A stretch of DNA of 64,000 bases, from NCBI GenBank assembly GCA_963693315.1, contig OY856188.1, positions 194,070,322 through 194,134,321 on the forward strand, in the 5' to 3' direction. Position numbers and translations under genes: made by a program. The notes under the pieces were generated by a model, which saw only the letters and a program-made list of their open reading frames with translations, was not told the origin of the DNA and did not search any database. Position 1 is the first letter of the stretch, and each line of letters begins with the position of its first letter. Below are positions 22,705-40,475 of the stretch, piece after piece. This DNA comes from Diogma glabrata (Eukaryota; Arthropoda; Insecta; Diptera; Cylindrotomidae).

Positions 22705-23483
22705 CCACAACCGATTGCCCCATAACCTTCATCCACGTATCGAGATTGACAAGGGGAGGTGACAGCCTTACTGTTAGGGCTAATATTGATGGAAAAAGTT
22801 GTGTCATCACGTTAGATACGGGAGCAACAAATACAATTGTCCGCACTGATGTGGTGAAAGGGAAACTAAAACCAGCAGGAAGATACCGAATGCAGACAGC
22901 TACTGGCGAAAGTGCAAGTATTAAAGGAAAGAAAGTGGTCAACTTTGAAATCGGGAATACTCACTTTCAACATGAAGTGGTTGTAGCTGACATTGTGGAT
23001 GAAGTAATCCTGGGAATGGACTTCATGAGGCCAAATGGATTCGTTATTGATGCTGGCAAAGGAGTACTCACGTACGGAAATGTTGAGTTGCCACTCCAAT
23101 TTAATGGTGAAGATTCAAACTGTGTTCGTCGAATAATATTAGATCACAGGGAAAAGCTGCCACCCCAATCAGAAACAATCATTTGGGGAAAATTGGAAGG
23201 AGGTTCTGGGTCACCCAGGTTGTGGGTTGTAGAAGCCAACAAAGAACATCAAAATTTTAAAGAAGTCGTTATAGGGGAAACTTTAGTTAGATCGGATGCT
23301 GATTACAAAATACCAGTAAGAGTTTTAAATCTGTCAGATACGCAGAAAACAATGAAAAAAGGATCAATCATAGGACAATGTGAAGAGGTAGCTAAAATAA
23401 TAAAGTGCGAGCAGAAAAACATCAATTGCTCGGTCAACACAAAACAACAAAAGGCAGAAATGGAGCAACTTGTGCAGAAATGA
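22665..23483 (+). CDS. Gypsy-B aspartic protease
   Basis: The frame is open from the slippery site to a TGA at 23481-23483. The retropepsin motif is VITLDTGATNTIVR, followed by ILGMDFMRPNGF, the flap/C-terminal hallmark; a roughly 120-residue tail continues to LVQK. It processes Gag-Pol in the family. The TGA is immediately followed, in the same frame, by [20 protein letters not shown], the RT linker, so Pol would require readthrough or a reversion. Confidence 0.88.
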   Translation, partial: KLQRVSLKWRKLAPTTDCPITFIHVSRLTRGGDSLTVRANIDGKSCVITLDTGATNTIVRTDVVKGKLKPAGRYRMQTATGESASIKGKKVVNFEIGNTHFQHEVVVADIVDEVILGMDFMRPNGFVIDAGKGVLTYGNVELPLQFNGEDSNCVRRIILDHREKLPPQSETIIWGKLEGGSGSPRLWVVEANKEHQNFKEVVIGETLVRSDADYKIPVRVLNLSDTQKTMKKGSIIGQCEEVAKIIKCEQKNINCSVNTKQQKAEMEQLVQK

Positions 23484-26285
23484 ACAGAAGAGCTTTCAGA
23501 AGAACAGAAGAAAGCAGCACGTCAATTGTTGGAGCGGCACAAGTCTGTATTCTGTAGTACACCTGAAGGGAATGGCAGAACCAATATGGTAAAACATCGT
23601 ATTGACACCGGAGCAGAAAAGCCGATACGCCAGGCACCAAGACGATTACCATTAGCTAAAAGAGAGGAAGCTGATAAAATGGTGAGAGATATGAAAGAAG
23701 CTGGTGTGATTGAGCCTTCAGACAGTCCCTGGAGCTCACCTGTGGTGTTAGTTGGCAAGAAAGATGGGAGCTTGAGATTTTGTGTTGACTACAGGAAACT
23801 AAACATAGTTACGAAGAAGGATAGCTACCCATTGCCTAGGATTGATGATACTCTGGATACATTATCGGGTTCAAGATTGTTTTCAACACTGGATCTGCAG
23901 AGTGGTTACTGGCAGGTTGAAGTTGCGGATGCAGATCGGGAGAAAACAGCGTTCAGTGTAGGGAATGGACTATGGCAATTTAATGTCATGGCATTTGGGT
24001 TATGCAACGCTCCCGCAACTTTCGAGAGATTAATGGAACGGGTACTTAAAGGCTTGCACTGGAAAACATGCCTTGTATATTTGGATGACATCATCGTCAT
24101 GGGCAAAGACTTTGATGATCACTTGAGGAACTTGGTGGAGGTACTGGAAAGGTTGCAAGCAGCAGGTTTAAAGTTAAGTCCCAAAAAGTGCTCACTTTTC
24201 AAGGAAGAAGTAAAATATTTGGGACATAAGGTTACGGCAAAAGGAATTCATACCGATTCTGACAAGATTGCAACAGTTATGAACTGGCCAAGACCGAAAA
24301 ACCTACATGAACTACGAAGCTTCCTTGGATTGTGCACATATTACAGACGGTTTGTGCCAGGATTCACCAACGTTGCCAAAAGTCTGCATGAGTTAACCAG
24401 AAAAGATAAGGCATTTGAATGGAATGAACCTCAGGAACAAGCATTTGTGGAGCTCCGAAGGAGATTGTGTACGGCTCCAATTCTATCCTATCCTATACCA
24501 AATGTTCAGTTTATTTTGGATACTGATGCCAGTAATGAAGGTATAGGAGGAGTATTGTCGCAGAAAATAGATGGTCAGGAAAAGGTGATAGCTTATTTCT
24601 CCAAAATGTTATCAAAGCCGGAGCGAAATTATTGTGTTACCCGGAAGGAGTTATTGGCCATTATGGAATGCGTCAAACATTTTCATAAATACTTGTATGG
24701 TCAGAAATTTCATCTCAGAACTGACCATGGTGCGTTAAGGTGGTTACTCCAGTTCAAAAATCCAGAGGGACAAGTAGCACGTTGGATCGAACGGTTGCAG
24801 GCGTACGATTTGGACATTGAACATTGAAAGGGTACTGCACATGGGAACGCTGATGCATTATCGAGACGACCCTGTCAAGTTGAATGCAAGCATTGCAGTC
24901 GTCAAGAAAATAAGGAGAACATCATCGATGTCCGATTACTACAAGTGCTACCTGACGATGAATGGACTGCTGAAGCCATAAGGAGAGATCAATTAGAAGA
25001 TACGGATCTTGCACCGATCATCGAGTTCAAAGAAAAGGGTTGCAAACCCGTATGGGGAGAAATTTCTGATAAAACTCCAACTTTGAAGGCGTACTGGGCG
25101 CAATGGGACAGTCTCCAGTTAGAGGATGGATGTTTAAAGAGAGTATGGGAAAGCTCAGATGGCAAGATAAAGCAATCCCTTACAGTGGTACCAAAAGGGA
25201 AAATAGAAGCAGTACTGAAGGAGTATCACGAAGGAACGAGTGGAGGTCACCTTGGGATCAATAAGACTCTTGCAAAAATACGACAACGGTTTTACTGGTC
25301 AGGGACTCGGCAATCAATTGTGGAGTGGTGTCAAAAATGCGATATATGTGCGGCGGTGAAAGGACCCGCACGAAGAAGTCATGGGAAAATGAAGCAATAC
25401 AATGTAGGTGCTCCATTTGAAAGGATCGCAATGGATGTAGCGGGACCATTTCCAAAAACGGATAATCAGAATAAATATGTGCTTGTGATCATGGACTACT
25501 TCAGTAAGTGGCCGGAAGTGTGTGCGATTCCCAACCAGGAAGCAACCACAATCGCTGAAGCTGTGATAAATAATTGGATCAGCCGCTATGGAGTTCCTAT
25601 GGAGATCCACACCGATCAGGGACGGAACTTCGAGTCAGCTGTATTCCAGGAAATTTGTCAAATGCTGGGGATTAACAAAACCAGGACGACAGCTTCACAC
25701 CCACAGTCAGATGGGATGGTTGAGAGATTCAATGCTACTTTGGAGGAATTTCTAGCAAAAGTGGTCAGTAAGAATCAACGTAACTGGGATCAACACTTTC
25801 CTTTATTTTTGATGGCATACAGATCAGCAGTTCATGACACCACGACCATGACACCAGCTCAAACTATTTTTGGAAGTGATTTAAGACTTCCTGGAGACCT
25901 CAAATTTGGAGCGGTACCATCAACATCATTGTCTGCGCAAGAATACGTCAACCGAATCCGGGAGAACCTTGAGGATATTCACAAGCTTGTTCGGCAGAAG
26001 ATACAACTGACCAGTGATAGAATGAAAGCCCGATATGATATACGATCTAATAATAAAGGTTTTGAAGAAGGACAATTAGTATGGCTACACAACCCACAAC
26101 GAAAACGAGGGTTATCACCAAAACTGCAAGCTGCATGGGAAGGACCTTACAACATTATAACCAAGTTGAATGACGTGATTTATAGAATTAAGAAAGGACA
26201 TCGAGGCAAAGCGAAAGTAGTACATTTGGAAAGATTGGCCTTATACAAAGGAGAGCTAGATCCTGTTCGGGACGAACAGGCTTAA
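23484..26285 (+). pseudogene. pol: Gypsy-B RT-RNase H-integrase, in-frame stop
   Basis: One frame encodes the RT ([22 protein letters not shown], catalytic YLDDIIVMG), RNase H (LDTDASNEG, TRKELLAI, RTDHGAL), then integrase with an HHCC finger (ending WCQKCDIC) and a DDE core (MDVAGP, IHTDQGRNFES, ERFNATLEE), and a C-terminal VHLERLALYKG segment. A TGA at 24825-24827 falls between RNase H and integrase, in DIEH*KGTAHGNADALSRRP. Gypsy-A has CGA there, so this is a C-to-T nonsense change. Gypsy-C shares it. Otherwise the domains look intact. Confidence 0.94.
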
Positions 26286-26296
26286 GTGGAGGGTAT

Positions 26297-26949
26297 TGTT
26301 ACGATTACAGAAAAATCTAGACGATTACGGTTACTTCTAGGAAAATCAAATCAACAAAATACTACAACAGATTAATGAAATGAATATTGATGTTGTTGTC
26401 TCTTCTTAGAAATAGGGTCAACATAAACGATTTTATGAATCAAATCAACATAACGTAAAATAATCGAATATTCTAATATTTTCTCAAGGTTTCTGGAAAG
26501 TGATGCCGAATTATCTAGAAGTATTGGAGAAGGTATATAAGAAAATTACTTCTTGTAGTTTTGAATTAGTTTTATTTTAAACCTGCGATTGTGAAGTTAA
26601 AATTATAAAAGTGATCTTTAAATTAGTTTTGTGTAAAGTTATAAGTGTAATAAAGTTATAAGTTTTATTGAGTAGAAATATTTTGTGTATTATTTTCAAC
26701 GTTGTGAACTGGAAATTTCTACAATAAACCGTTGGAGTTTCTGAAGCTGTTCAAAGAATATTCTAGTTAGGAATATTGTTTGCTGTAAATTGTTTTCCTG
26801 TTGTTGTGGAACAATTAAGGTGTTGAAGACTTAATAAAACCTGGTGTTTTTGCTTACTAATCAGTGATCGAACTCAGAAAGAGATTGGGAATTGCGTTTA
26901 TCGAATTGTGAGTTGGGCCAATTCGAAGGAAGTTTGGAAAAACGTAACA
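26297..26949 (+). repeat. Gypsy-B 3' LTR
   Basis: 653 bp, TG...CA. It has GCTGTAAATTG where the 5' LTR has GCTGTATTG, GCGTTTATC for GCGTCTATC, and GAGTTGGGCC for GAGTTAGGCC. The same three differences separate the LTRs of Gypsy-C. Confidence 0.95.
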
Positions 26950-28800
<1,851 letters not shown>

Positions 28801-28802
28801 TA

Positions 28803-29299
28803 TATATATAACGTTATGAGGTATAACGGAATTATCCGGCATTCTCACGGCCAATTATCCGGCATTCTCAATTTTCGAAATGCACCTAAAATATTTTCTG
28901 TGTATGTTGTGGCAAACAATCTCTTGGACAAGTTCGCGAACTGGCCATATCGGGGTACCGTTTAAGCGGCTAGAGTCTTAAAAGTCGAATAATCTAAGGT
29001 GTTATAACTTCCGTTTGAAACATAAAGTTTAAATAAAATTGATAAATATTGAATATTTGAATTTTTTTTTTCATTTTTTGTCAGATGACAACCTTGGCAT
29101 TTAAGGTTCCTGAAAAATCAGCGGTTTTAAAAATTTACTAGACTTTGTTGTCCTTGATCTAGATGAAAATGACCAAGCTCAAACATGAAAACTTTCGCAC
29201 ATATAGATACCAATTTATATCTATCCTAAACTTAAAAAACAAATTGTTTAAGTTCAGAGGTTGAGACCCTGCGGCTATTAAAACAAAAACAAACGCAAA
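28803..29299. other. Flank of duplication unit 1, no gene seen
   Basis: AT-rich DNA with a tandem CAATTATCCGGCATTCTCA (two close copies at about 28830-28880). No coding or RNA feature is supported. The same sequence is at 37585-38081. Confidence 0.6.
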
Positions 29300-29320
29300 T
29301 AAATATATACATATACATAT

Positions 29321-29971
29321 TGTTACGATTACAGAAAAATCTAGACGATTACGGTTACTTCTAGGAAAATCAAATCAACAAAATACTACAACAGATTAAT
29401 GAAATGAATATTGTTGTTGTTGTCTCTTCTTAGAAATAGGGTCAACATAAACGATTTTATGAATCAAATCAACATAACGTAAAATAATCGAATATTCTAA
29501 TATTTTCTCAAGGTTTCTGGAAAGTGATGCCGAATTATCTAGAAGTATTGGAGAAGGTATATAAGAAAATTACTTCTTGTAGTTTTGAATTAGTTTTATT
29601 TTAAACCTGCGATTGTGAAGTTAAAATTATAAAAGTGATCTTTAAATTAGTTTTGTGTAAAGTTATAAGTGTAATAAAGTTATAAGTTTTATTGAGTAGA
29701 AATATTTTGTGTATTATTTTCAACGTTGTGAACTGGAAATTTCTACAATAAACCGTTGGAGTTTCTGAAGCTGTTCAAAGAATATTCTAGTTAGGAATAT
29801 TGTTTGCTGTATTGTTTTCCTGTTGTTGTGGAACAATTAAGGTGTTGAAGACTTAATAAAACCTGGTGTTTTTGCTTACTAATCAGTGATCGAACTCAGA
29901 AAGAGATTGGGAATTGCGTCTATCGAATTGTGAGTTAGGCCAATTCGAAGGAAGTTTGGAAAAACGTAACA
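29321..29971 (+). repeat. Gypsy-C 5' LTR
   Basis: 651 bp with no difference seen from the Gypsy-B 5' LTR. Confidence 0.95.
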
Positions 29972-30005
29972 TTGGTGACATCAGCGGATTAGTTAGCTGT
30001 TAATA

Positions 30006-31455
30006 ATGGTTTTATTAAGTGATTTGAAGGTTCTTGAGTTAAAGAAAGAACTAGAACAACGTGGATTGTCAACAAGTGGAAACAAAACTGAATTAATGCT
30101 ACGGCTTCGACAAGGTATGGAAGCCAATGGAATGGACGTGGAAAGTTACCGGTTTGGAGTGATTAGTACAAATGCTGATTCAATAGCAGCTGATGAGGAG
30201 AAAAGTTCTGTTGCGGAAACAACAACCTCATTGCCACCTGCAAATTGTGATTTTACGCAGTTAATGGCTATGATGCAGCAAATGAATTTGAATATAAGCC
30301 AGACAAAACAAGAAATTAGTTTCAACATGAATCAACAGTTGGAGAAAGTCAACAATAATATGGCTGCAAATAAGGAAGAGATCAGCTGCAACATCAATCA
30401 ACAATTGGCTGCAAATAAAGAAGAAATCAGTAACATCAATCAACAGTTAGAAGCAATAAACACAAACATTGCTATGAGTCGCGAGGAAGTCAAACAAATT
30501 ATGGATGAGAAACTTCTACAAATGTCAACGGCATTCGATGGAAAAGTCGAGAAGATTCAAAACGATATCCAAGAATTAGAACAAAAAGTGCTTGACGAAA
30601 ACAAAAAGGTACTTTCCAAGGTTGATGATATCGAAAAACGGTTGCAGGATGTTGAGACGACTAAAGTTACTTCCCAGGTGGTACATCAAGTAGCAAATAT
30701 TAAATTAAAACCACCATCATACGATGGAACAACATCGTTCGGCATCTTCAAGTTCCAGTTCGAGACTGCAGCAGATCAAAATGTTTGGAACGCTGAAAAT
30801 CGTCTAGCTGCATTGATAGTAGCTCTTAAGGGGGAAGCACTACAGGCAGTGCCAGAAAGTGACCGAAAAAGCTATGCTGAAGTGATGAATGCGTTGGAGC
30901 GAAAATATGTGCAGCGACCACAAAAAGGAGCTATACCGGATCGAGTTAAAGGGTCGCTTGCAACGGAATGGAGAAAGCCTTCAGGACTATTCTTCGGCAG
31001 TAGAACGGCTTGTACATTTGGCACACTCAAGTACTCCACCGTATTTTATGGAGAAAATGAAGATCGAGGCTTTTACTGATGGCATTCGTGATCCAGAAAC
31101 ACGAAAGGCAGTAATGTTGTCGCCAAAAGCAACATTCGCAGAAACTATTGCTTATGCCTTAATAAATGAAACTGCACAAGCAATTATTAAACCATCAATT
31201 AAAATACGCCGGGTAGAGTTGGCTGCTGATAACAATTACAAGCCCAGAGCAAGAGAAAGCATTCGAAGTGACAGAATACGATGCTGGTTATGTGGCAAGT
31301 TGGGCCATATTTCGAGAGAATGTCGAGAGGTTAGAAGGAAACGAGCAAGATCAGCATCGCCTATGCAGAGACGTCAAGCAGAAGAACGGGTGCAGCAAGC
31401 TAGAGAAGACGATGGAGCAGCGCCGCATCCGTTAAACTACAACGAGTCAGCCTAA
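30006..31455 (+). pseudogene. gag: Gypsy-C gag, same frameshift
   Basis: Same domain order and same single-T insertion (about 30909) as Gypsy-B. One codon differs: an ACA-to-ATA change turns ALTNETAQ into ALINETAQ near 31162. Confidence 0.92.
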
Positions 31456-31473
31456 AGTGGCGTAAGCTGGCTC
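31431..31473 (+). promoter_or_regulatory. -1 ribosomal frameshift cassette, Gypsy-C
   Basis: GTTAAAC at 31431-31437, 6-nt spacer, stem 31444-31451 with 31466-31473. Identical to Gypsy-B. Confidence 0.75.
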
Positions 31474-32252
31474 CCACAACCGATTGCCCCATAACCTTCA
31501 TCCACGTATCGAGATTGACAAGGGGAGGTGACAGCCTTACTGTTAGGGCTAATATTGATGGAAAAAGTTGTGTCATCACGTTAGATACGGGAGCAACAAA
31601 TACAATTGTCCGCACTGATGTGGTGAAAGGGAAACTAAAACCAGCAGGAAGATACCGAATGCAGACAGCTACTGGCGAAAGTGCAAGTATTAAAGGAAAG
31701 AAAGTGGTCAACTTTGAAATCGGGAATACTCACTTTCAACATGAAGTGGTTGTAGCTGACATTGTGGATGAAGTAATCCTGGGAATGGACTTCATGAGGC
31801 CAAATGGATTCGTTATTGATGCTGGCAAAGGAGTACTCACGTACGGAAATGTTGAGTTGCCACTCCAATTTAATGGTGAAGATTCAAACTGTGTTCGTCG
31901 AATAATATTAGATCACAGGGAAAAGCTGCCACCCCAATCAGAAACAATCATTTGGGGAAAATTGGAAGGAGGTTCTGGGTCACCCAGGTTGTGGGTTGTA
32001 GAAGCCAACAAAGAACATCAAAATTTTAAAGAAGTCGTTATAGGGGAAACTTTAGTTAGATCGGATGCTGATTACAAAATACCAGTAAGAGTTTTAAATC
32101 TGTCAGATACGCAGAAAACAATGAAAAAAGGATCAATCATAGGACAATGTGAAGAGGTAGCTAAAATAATAAAGTGCGAGCAGAAAAACATCAATTGCTC
32201 GGTCAACACAAAACAACAAAAGGCAGAAATGGAGCAACTTGTGCAGAAATGA
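31434..32252 (+). CDS. Gypsy-C aspartic protease
   Basis: Identical in sequence to the Gypsy-B protease, with the DTGA active site and the terminal UGA before the RT linker. Confidence 0.88.
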   Translation, partial: KLQRVSLKWRKLAPTTDCPITFIHVSRLTRGGDSLTVRANIDGKSCVITLDTGATNTIVRTDVVKGKLKPAGRYRMQTATGESASIKGKKVVNFEIGNTHFQHEVVVADIVDEVILGMDFMRPNGFVIDAGKGVLTYGNVELPLQFNGEDSNCVRRIILDHREKLPPQSETIIWGKLEGGSGSPRLWVVEANKEHQNFKEVVIGETLVRSDADYKIPVRVLNLSDTQKTMKKGSIIGQCEEVAKIIKCEQKNINCSVNTKQQKAEMEQLVQK

Positions 32253-35054
32253 ACAGAAGAGCTTTCAGAAGAACAGAAGAAAGCAGCACGTCAATTGTTG
32301 GAGCGGCACAAGTCTGTATTCTGTAGTACACCTGAAGGGAATGGCAGAACCAATATGGTAAAACATCGTATTGACACCGGAGCAGAAAAGCCGATACGCC
32401 AGGCACCAAGACGATTACCATTAGCTAAAAGAGAGGAAGCTGATAAAATGGTGAGAGATATGAAAGAAGCTGGTGTGATTGAGCCTTCAGACAGTCCCTG
32501 GAGCTCACCTGTGGTGTTAGTTGGCAAGAAAGATGGGAGCTTGAGATTTTGTGTTGACTACAGGAAACTAAACATAGTTACGAAGAAGGATAGCTACCCA
32601 TTGCCTAGGATTGATGATACTCTGGATACATTATCGGGTTCAAGATTGTTTTCAACACTGGATCTGCAGAGTGGTTACTGGCAGGTTGAAGTTGCGGATG
32701 CAGATCGGGAGAAAACAGCGTTCAGTGTAGGGAATGGACTATGGCAATTTAATGTCATGGCATTTGGGTTATGCAACGCTCCCGCAACTTTCGAGAGATT
32801 AATGGAACGGGTACTTAAAGGCTTGCACTGGAAAACATGCCTTGTATATTTGGATGACATCATCGTCATGGGCAAAGACTTTGATGATCACTTGAGGAAC
32901 TTGGTGGAGGTACTGGAAAGGTTGCAAGCAGCAGGTTTAAAGTTAAGTCCCAAAAAGTGCTCACTTTTCAAGGAAGAAGTAAAATATTTGGGACATAAGG
33001 TTACGGCAAAAGGAATTCATACCGATTCTGACAAGATTGCAACAGTTATGAACTGGCCAAGACCGAAAAACCTACATGAACTACGAAGCTTCCTTGGATT
33101 GTGCACATATTACAGACGGTTTGTGCCAGGATTCACCAACGTTGCCAAAAGTCTGCATGAGTTAACCAGAAAAGATAAGGCATTTGAATGGAATGAACCT
33201 CAGGAACAAGCATTTGTGGAGCTCCGAAGGAGATTGTGTACGGCTCCAATTCTATCCTATCCTATACCAAATGTTCAGTTTATTTTGGATACTGATGCCA
33301 GTAATGAAGGTATAGGAGGAGTATTGTCGCAGAAAATAGATGGTCAGGAAAAGGTGATAGCTTATTTCTCCAAAATGTTATCAAAGCCGGAGCGAAATTA
33401 TTGTGTTACCCGGAAGGAGTTATTGGCCATTATGGAATGCGTCAAACATTTTCATAAATACTTGTATGGTCAGAAATTTCATCTCAGAACTGACCATGGT
33501 GCGTTAAGGTGGTTACTCCAGTTCAAAAATCCAGAGGGACAAGTAGCACGTTGGATCGAACGGTTGCAGGCGTACGATTTGGACATTGAACATTGAAAGG
33601 GTACTGCACATGGGAACGCTGATGCATTATCGAGACGACCCTGTCAAGTTGAATGCAAGCATTGCAGTCGTCAAGAAAATAAGGAGAACATCATCGATGT
33701 CCGATTACTACAAGTGCTACCTGACGATGAATGGACTGCTGAAGCCATAAGGAGAGATCAATTAGAAGATACGGATCTTGCACCGATCATCGAGTTCAAA
33801 GAAAAGGGTTGCAAACCCGTATGGGGAGAAATTTCTGATAAAACTCCAACTTTGAAGGCGTACTGGGCGCAATGGGACAGTCTCCAGTTAGAGGATGGAT
33901 GTTTAAAGAGAGTATGGGAAAGCTCAGATGGCAAGATAAAGCAATCCCTTACAGTGGTACCAAAAGGGAAAATAGAAGCAGTACTGAAGGAGTATCACGA
34001 AGGAACGAGTGGAGGTCACCTTGGGATCAATAAGACTCTTGCAAAAATACGACAACGGTTTTACTGGTCAGGGACTCGGCAATCAATTGTGGAGTGGTGT
34101 CAAAAATGCGATATATGTGCGGCGGTGAAAGGACCCGCACGAAGAAGTCATGGGAAAATGAAGCAATACAATGTAGGTGCTCCATTTGAAAGGATCGCAA
34201 TGGATGTAGCGGGACCATTTCCAAAAACGGATAATCAGAATAAATATGTGCTTGTGATCATGGACTACTTCAGTAAGTGGCCGGAAGTGTGTGCGATTCC
34301 CAACCAGGAAGCAACCACAATCGCTGAAGCTGTGATAAATAATTGGATCAGCCGCTATGGAGTTCCTATGGAGATCCACACCGATCAGGGACGGAACTTC
34401 GAGTCAGCTGTATTCCAGGAAATTTGTCAAATGCTGGGGATTAACAAAACCAGGACGACAGCTTCACACCCACAGTCAGATGGGATGGTTGAGAGATTCA
34501 ATGCTACTTTGGAGGAATTTCTAGCAAAAGTGGTCAGTAAGAATCAACGTAACTGGGATCAACACTTTCCTTTATTTTTGATGGCATACAGATCAGCAGT
34601 TCATGACACCACGACCATGACACCAGCTCAAACTATTTTTGGAAGTGATTTAAGACTTCCTGGAGACCTCAAATTTGGAGCGGTACCATCAACATCATTG
34701 TCTGCGCAAGAATACGTCAACCGAATCCGGGAGAACCTTGAGGATATTCACAAGCTTGTTCGGCAGAAGATACAACTGACCAGTGATAGAATGAAAGCCC
34801 GATATGATATACGATCTAATAATAAAGGTTTTGAAGAAGGACAATTAGTATGGCTACACAACCCACAACGAAAACGAGGGTTATCACCAAAACTGCAAGC
34901 TGCATGGGAAGGACCTTACAACATTATAACCAAGTTGAATGACGTGATTTATAGAATTAAGAAAGGACATCGAGGCAAAGCGAAAGTAGTACATTTGGAA
35001 AGATTGGCCTTATACAAAGGAGAGCTAGATCCTGTTCGGGACGAACAGGCTTAA
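32253..35054 (+). pseudogene. pol: Gypsy-C RT-RNase H-integrase, in-frame stop
   Basis: Same domains as Gypsy-B with the shared nonsense TGA at 33594-33596 between RNase H and integrase. Catalytic RT (YLDD), RNase H and DDE residues are all present. Confidence 0.94.
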
Positions 35055-35065
35055 GTGGAGGGTAT

Positions 35066-35718
35066 TGTTACGATTACAGAAAAATCTAGACGATTACGGT
35101 TACTTCTAGGAAAATCAAATCAACAAAATACTACAACAGATTAATGAAATGAATATTGTTGTTGTTGTCTCTTCTTAGAAATAGGGTCAACATAAACGAT
35201 TTTATGAATCAAATCAACATAACGTAAAATAATCGAATATTCTAATATTTTCTCAAGGTTTCTGGAAAGTGATGCCGAATTATCTAGAAGTATTGGAGAA
35301 GGTATATAAGAAAATTACTTCTTGTAGTTTTGAATTAGTTTTATTTTAAACCTGCGATTGTGAAGTTAAAATTATAAAAGTGATCTTTAAATTAGTTTTG
35401 TGTAAAGTTATAAGTGTAATAAAGTTATAAGTTTTATTGAGTAGAAATATTTTGTGTATTATTTTCAACGTTGTGAACTGGAAATTTCTACAATAAACCG
35501 TTGGAGTTTCTGAAGCTGTTCAAAGAATATTCTAGTTAGGAATATTGTTTGCTGTAAATTGTTTTCCTGTTGTTGTGGAACAATTAAGGTGTTGAAGACT
35601 TAATAAAACCTGGTGTTTTTGCTTACTAATCAGTGATCGAACTCAGAAAGAGATTGGGAATTGCGTTTATCGAATTGTGAGTTGGGCCAATTCGAAGGAA
35701 GTTTGGAAAAACGTAACA
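35066..35718 (+). repeat. Gypsy-C 3' LTR
   Basis: 653 bp. It matches the Gypsy-B 3' LTR except for GAATATTGTTG against GAATATTGATG near 35155. Confidence 0.95.
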
Positions 35719-37582
<1,864 letters not shown>

Positions 37583-38081
37583 TATATATATAACGTTATG
37601 AGGTATAACGGAATTATCCGGCATTCTCACGGCCAATTATCCGGCATTCTCAATTTTCGAAATGCACCTAAAATATTTTCTGTGTATGTTGTGGCAAACA
37701 ATCTCTTGGACAAGTTCGCGAACTGGCCATATCGGGGTACCGTTTAAGCGGCTAGAGTCTTAAAAGTCGAATAATCTAAGGTGTTATAACTTCCGTTTGA
37801 AACATAAAGTTTAAATAAAATTGATAAATATTGAATATTTGAATTTTTTTTTTCATTTTTTGTCAGATGACAACCTTGGCATTTAAGGTTCCTGAAAAAT
37901 CAGCGGTTTTAAAAATTTACTAGACTTTGTTGTCCTTGATCTAGATGAAAATGACCAAGCTCAAACATGAAAACTTTCGCACATATAGATACCAATTTAT
38001 ATCTATCCTAAACTTAAAAAACAAATTGTTTAAGTTCAGAGGTTGAGACCCTGCGGCTATTAAAACAAAAACAAACGCAAA

Positions 38082-38942
38082 CGGCCATGCTTTCATCATT
38101 TTCGAGTTCATTTTGATTAAACTACTACTAGCTTTTAATTCAACTTTTCAACTATAACATCAGAAATTTTCAGCTTTCTAACCCTAGAAGTTCCAATGCA
38201 ATTAACATTATACTAACCATAATGCAAGCCACTAAAACGCTATATAATTTCAAACAAATCCCAAAAATATCCCAATTAAATAAATTTTCTTTTGTTTTAG
38301 GTAGATTTCATATAATTTTTTTTGTTTTTATTTTTTTTTTCGCAAAAGTTAAAAAAATTTGTTTTGAATTTTTCTTGTTGTTTTGAAGATTTATTATTGT
38401 TTTGAATTAGGGAATAGTTTCTTTGGAATATTTGGGAGTAGTTTAGTTGAAATAAATATATGTATATTGATTACATATTTACAATTGATTGATATTTGTA
38501 TTATATTTGAGGTGTAAAAGTTGTTTGATGTTGTTTTGTTGTTGATTATAAATTATAGTATGGCAGTTGTGATGTAGTTAGAACGTTAATCCACAAAAGG
38601 ATTTAATTTGTTATTAAGGAGTTTTAACCAAATTAAACAAAACTATTGGAAATTGCATTGTCCAAGTAGTTTCCGTTTGTGTATTTAGTTTGGTTGGTTT
38701 GATAAATTTTTTGGATTATTCTGTTTCTAGTTAAATTTTTTATTTAAACTAATCTGACATATCCAATTCCATTTGTACACAAAGCTGTCTGGTCCCGAAA
38801 TCTACCTATTTCTAGCGGATATACGTGCCGCTTGGACTTTTTTTCAGTTGTTTCAGTCAAATCAAACTTAAAATATATATACTGCCTTTTATATTTTGTA
38901 ATCGATTTATATTTTGTAATATGCTGTACCAAAACTTTTGTT
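38082..38942. other. Intergenic, no gene seen
   Basis: Unique AT-rich DNA with T- and A-runs. No exon, RNA or repeat structure is supported. Confidence 0.5.
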
Positions 38943-39099
38943 GTATTCTTTTCGGCTGTACCTACTCTATGGCTGTACCGAACAGGTTCCAACACCGAAT
39001 TATCGAATTTTGTATTCTTTTGGTATGAATTTCAATACAAAAAAATAATTTGGTGTTGGAACTGTACTGAAGTTTGTTCGGTACAGCTTAAAAGAATAC
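38943..39099. repeat. 157-bp imperfect palindrome (MITE-like)
   Basis: The left arm GTATTCTTTT...GGTTCCAACACC pairs with the right arm GGTGTTGGAAC...AAAAGAATAC, each containing a GCTGTACCGAAC segment. It folds into one long hairpin. It is too small to code and resembles a foldback MITE. Confidence 0.7.
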
Positions 39100-40321
<1,222 letters not shown>

Positions 40322-40475
40322 ATAAGTTTCAGAATAGAGTAGATATAAGTATCCTGCGTTGGTCCTTTAAGTTTGCTTTTTTCATAAAAGGGAACAGTTA
40401 ACGATTATATAATATAATTTTTTAATAAAAAAAATTCAGATTCTTGAATAAAATATTAGATGCTTGCCCTTCTGA

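Larger units (their letters stand above)
20552..26949 (+). mobile_element. Gypsy-B: full-length Gypsy LTR retrotransposon
   Basis: This is a 6.4-kb element with LTRs of 651 and 653 bp, TG...CA ends, a 4-bp ATAT duplication in (TA)n DNA, a primer-binding region starting TTGGTGACATCAGCGG right after the 5' LTR, and a purine-rich tract (AAGTGGAGGG, 26284-26293) before the 3' LTR. Gene order PR-RT-RH-IN is that of Ty3/Gypsy (Metaviridae). There is no envelope gene. Lesions: a 1-nt insertion in gag and a stop in pol. Confidence 0.96.
29321..35718 (+). mobile_element. Gypsy-C: duplicated copy of Gypsy-B
   Basis: Same element, same LTR differences, same gag insertion and same pol TGA as Gypsy-B. 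It therefore arose by duplication of the segment and not by a second insertion. The left flank (29300-29320) is the copied end of the (TA)n tract and not an independent target. Confidence 0.95.
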
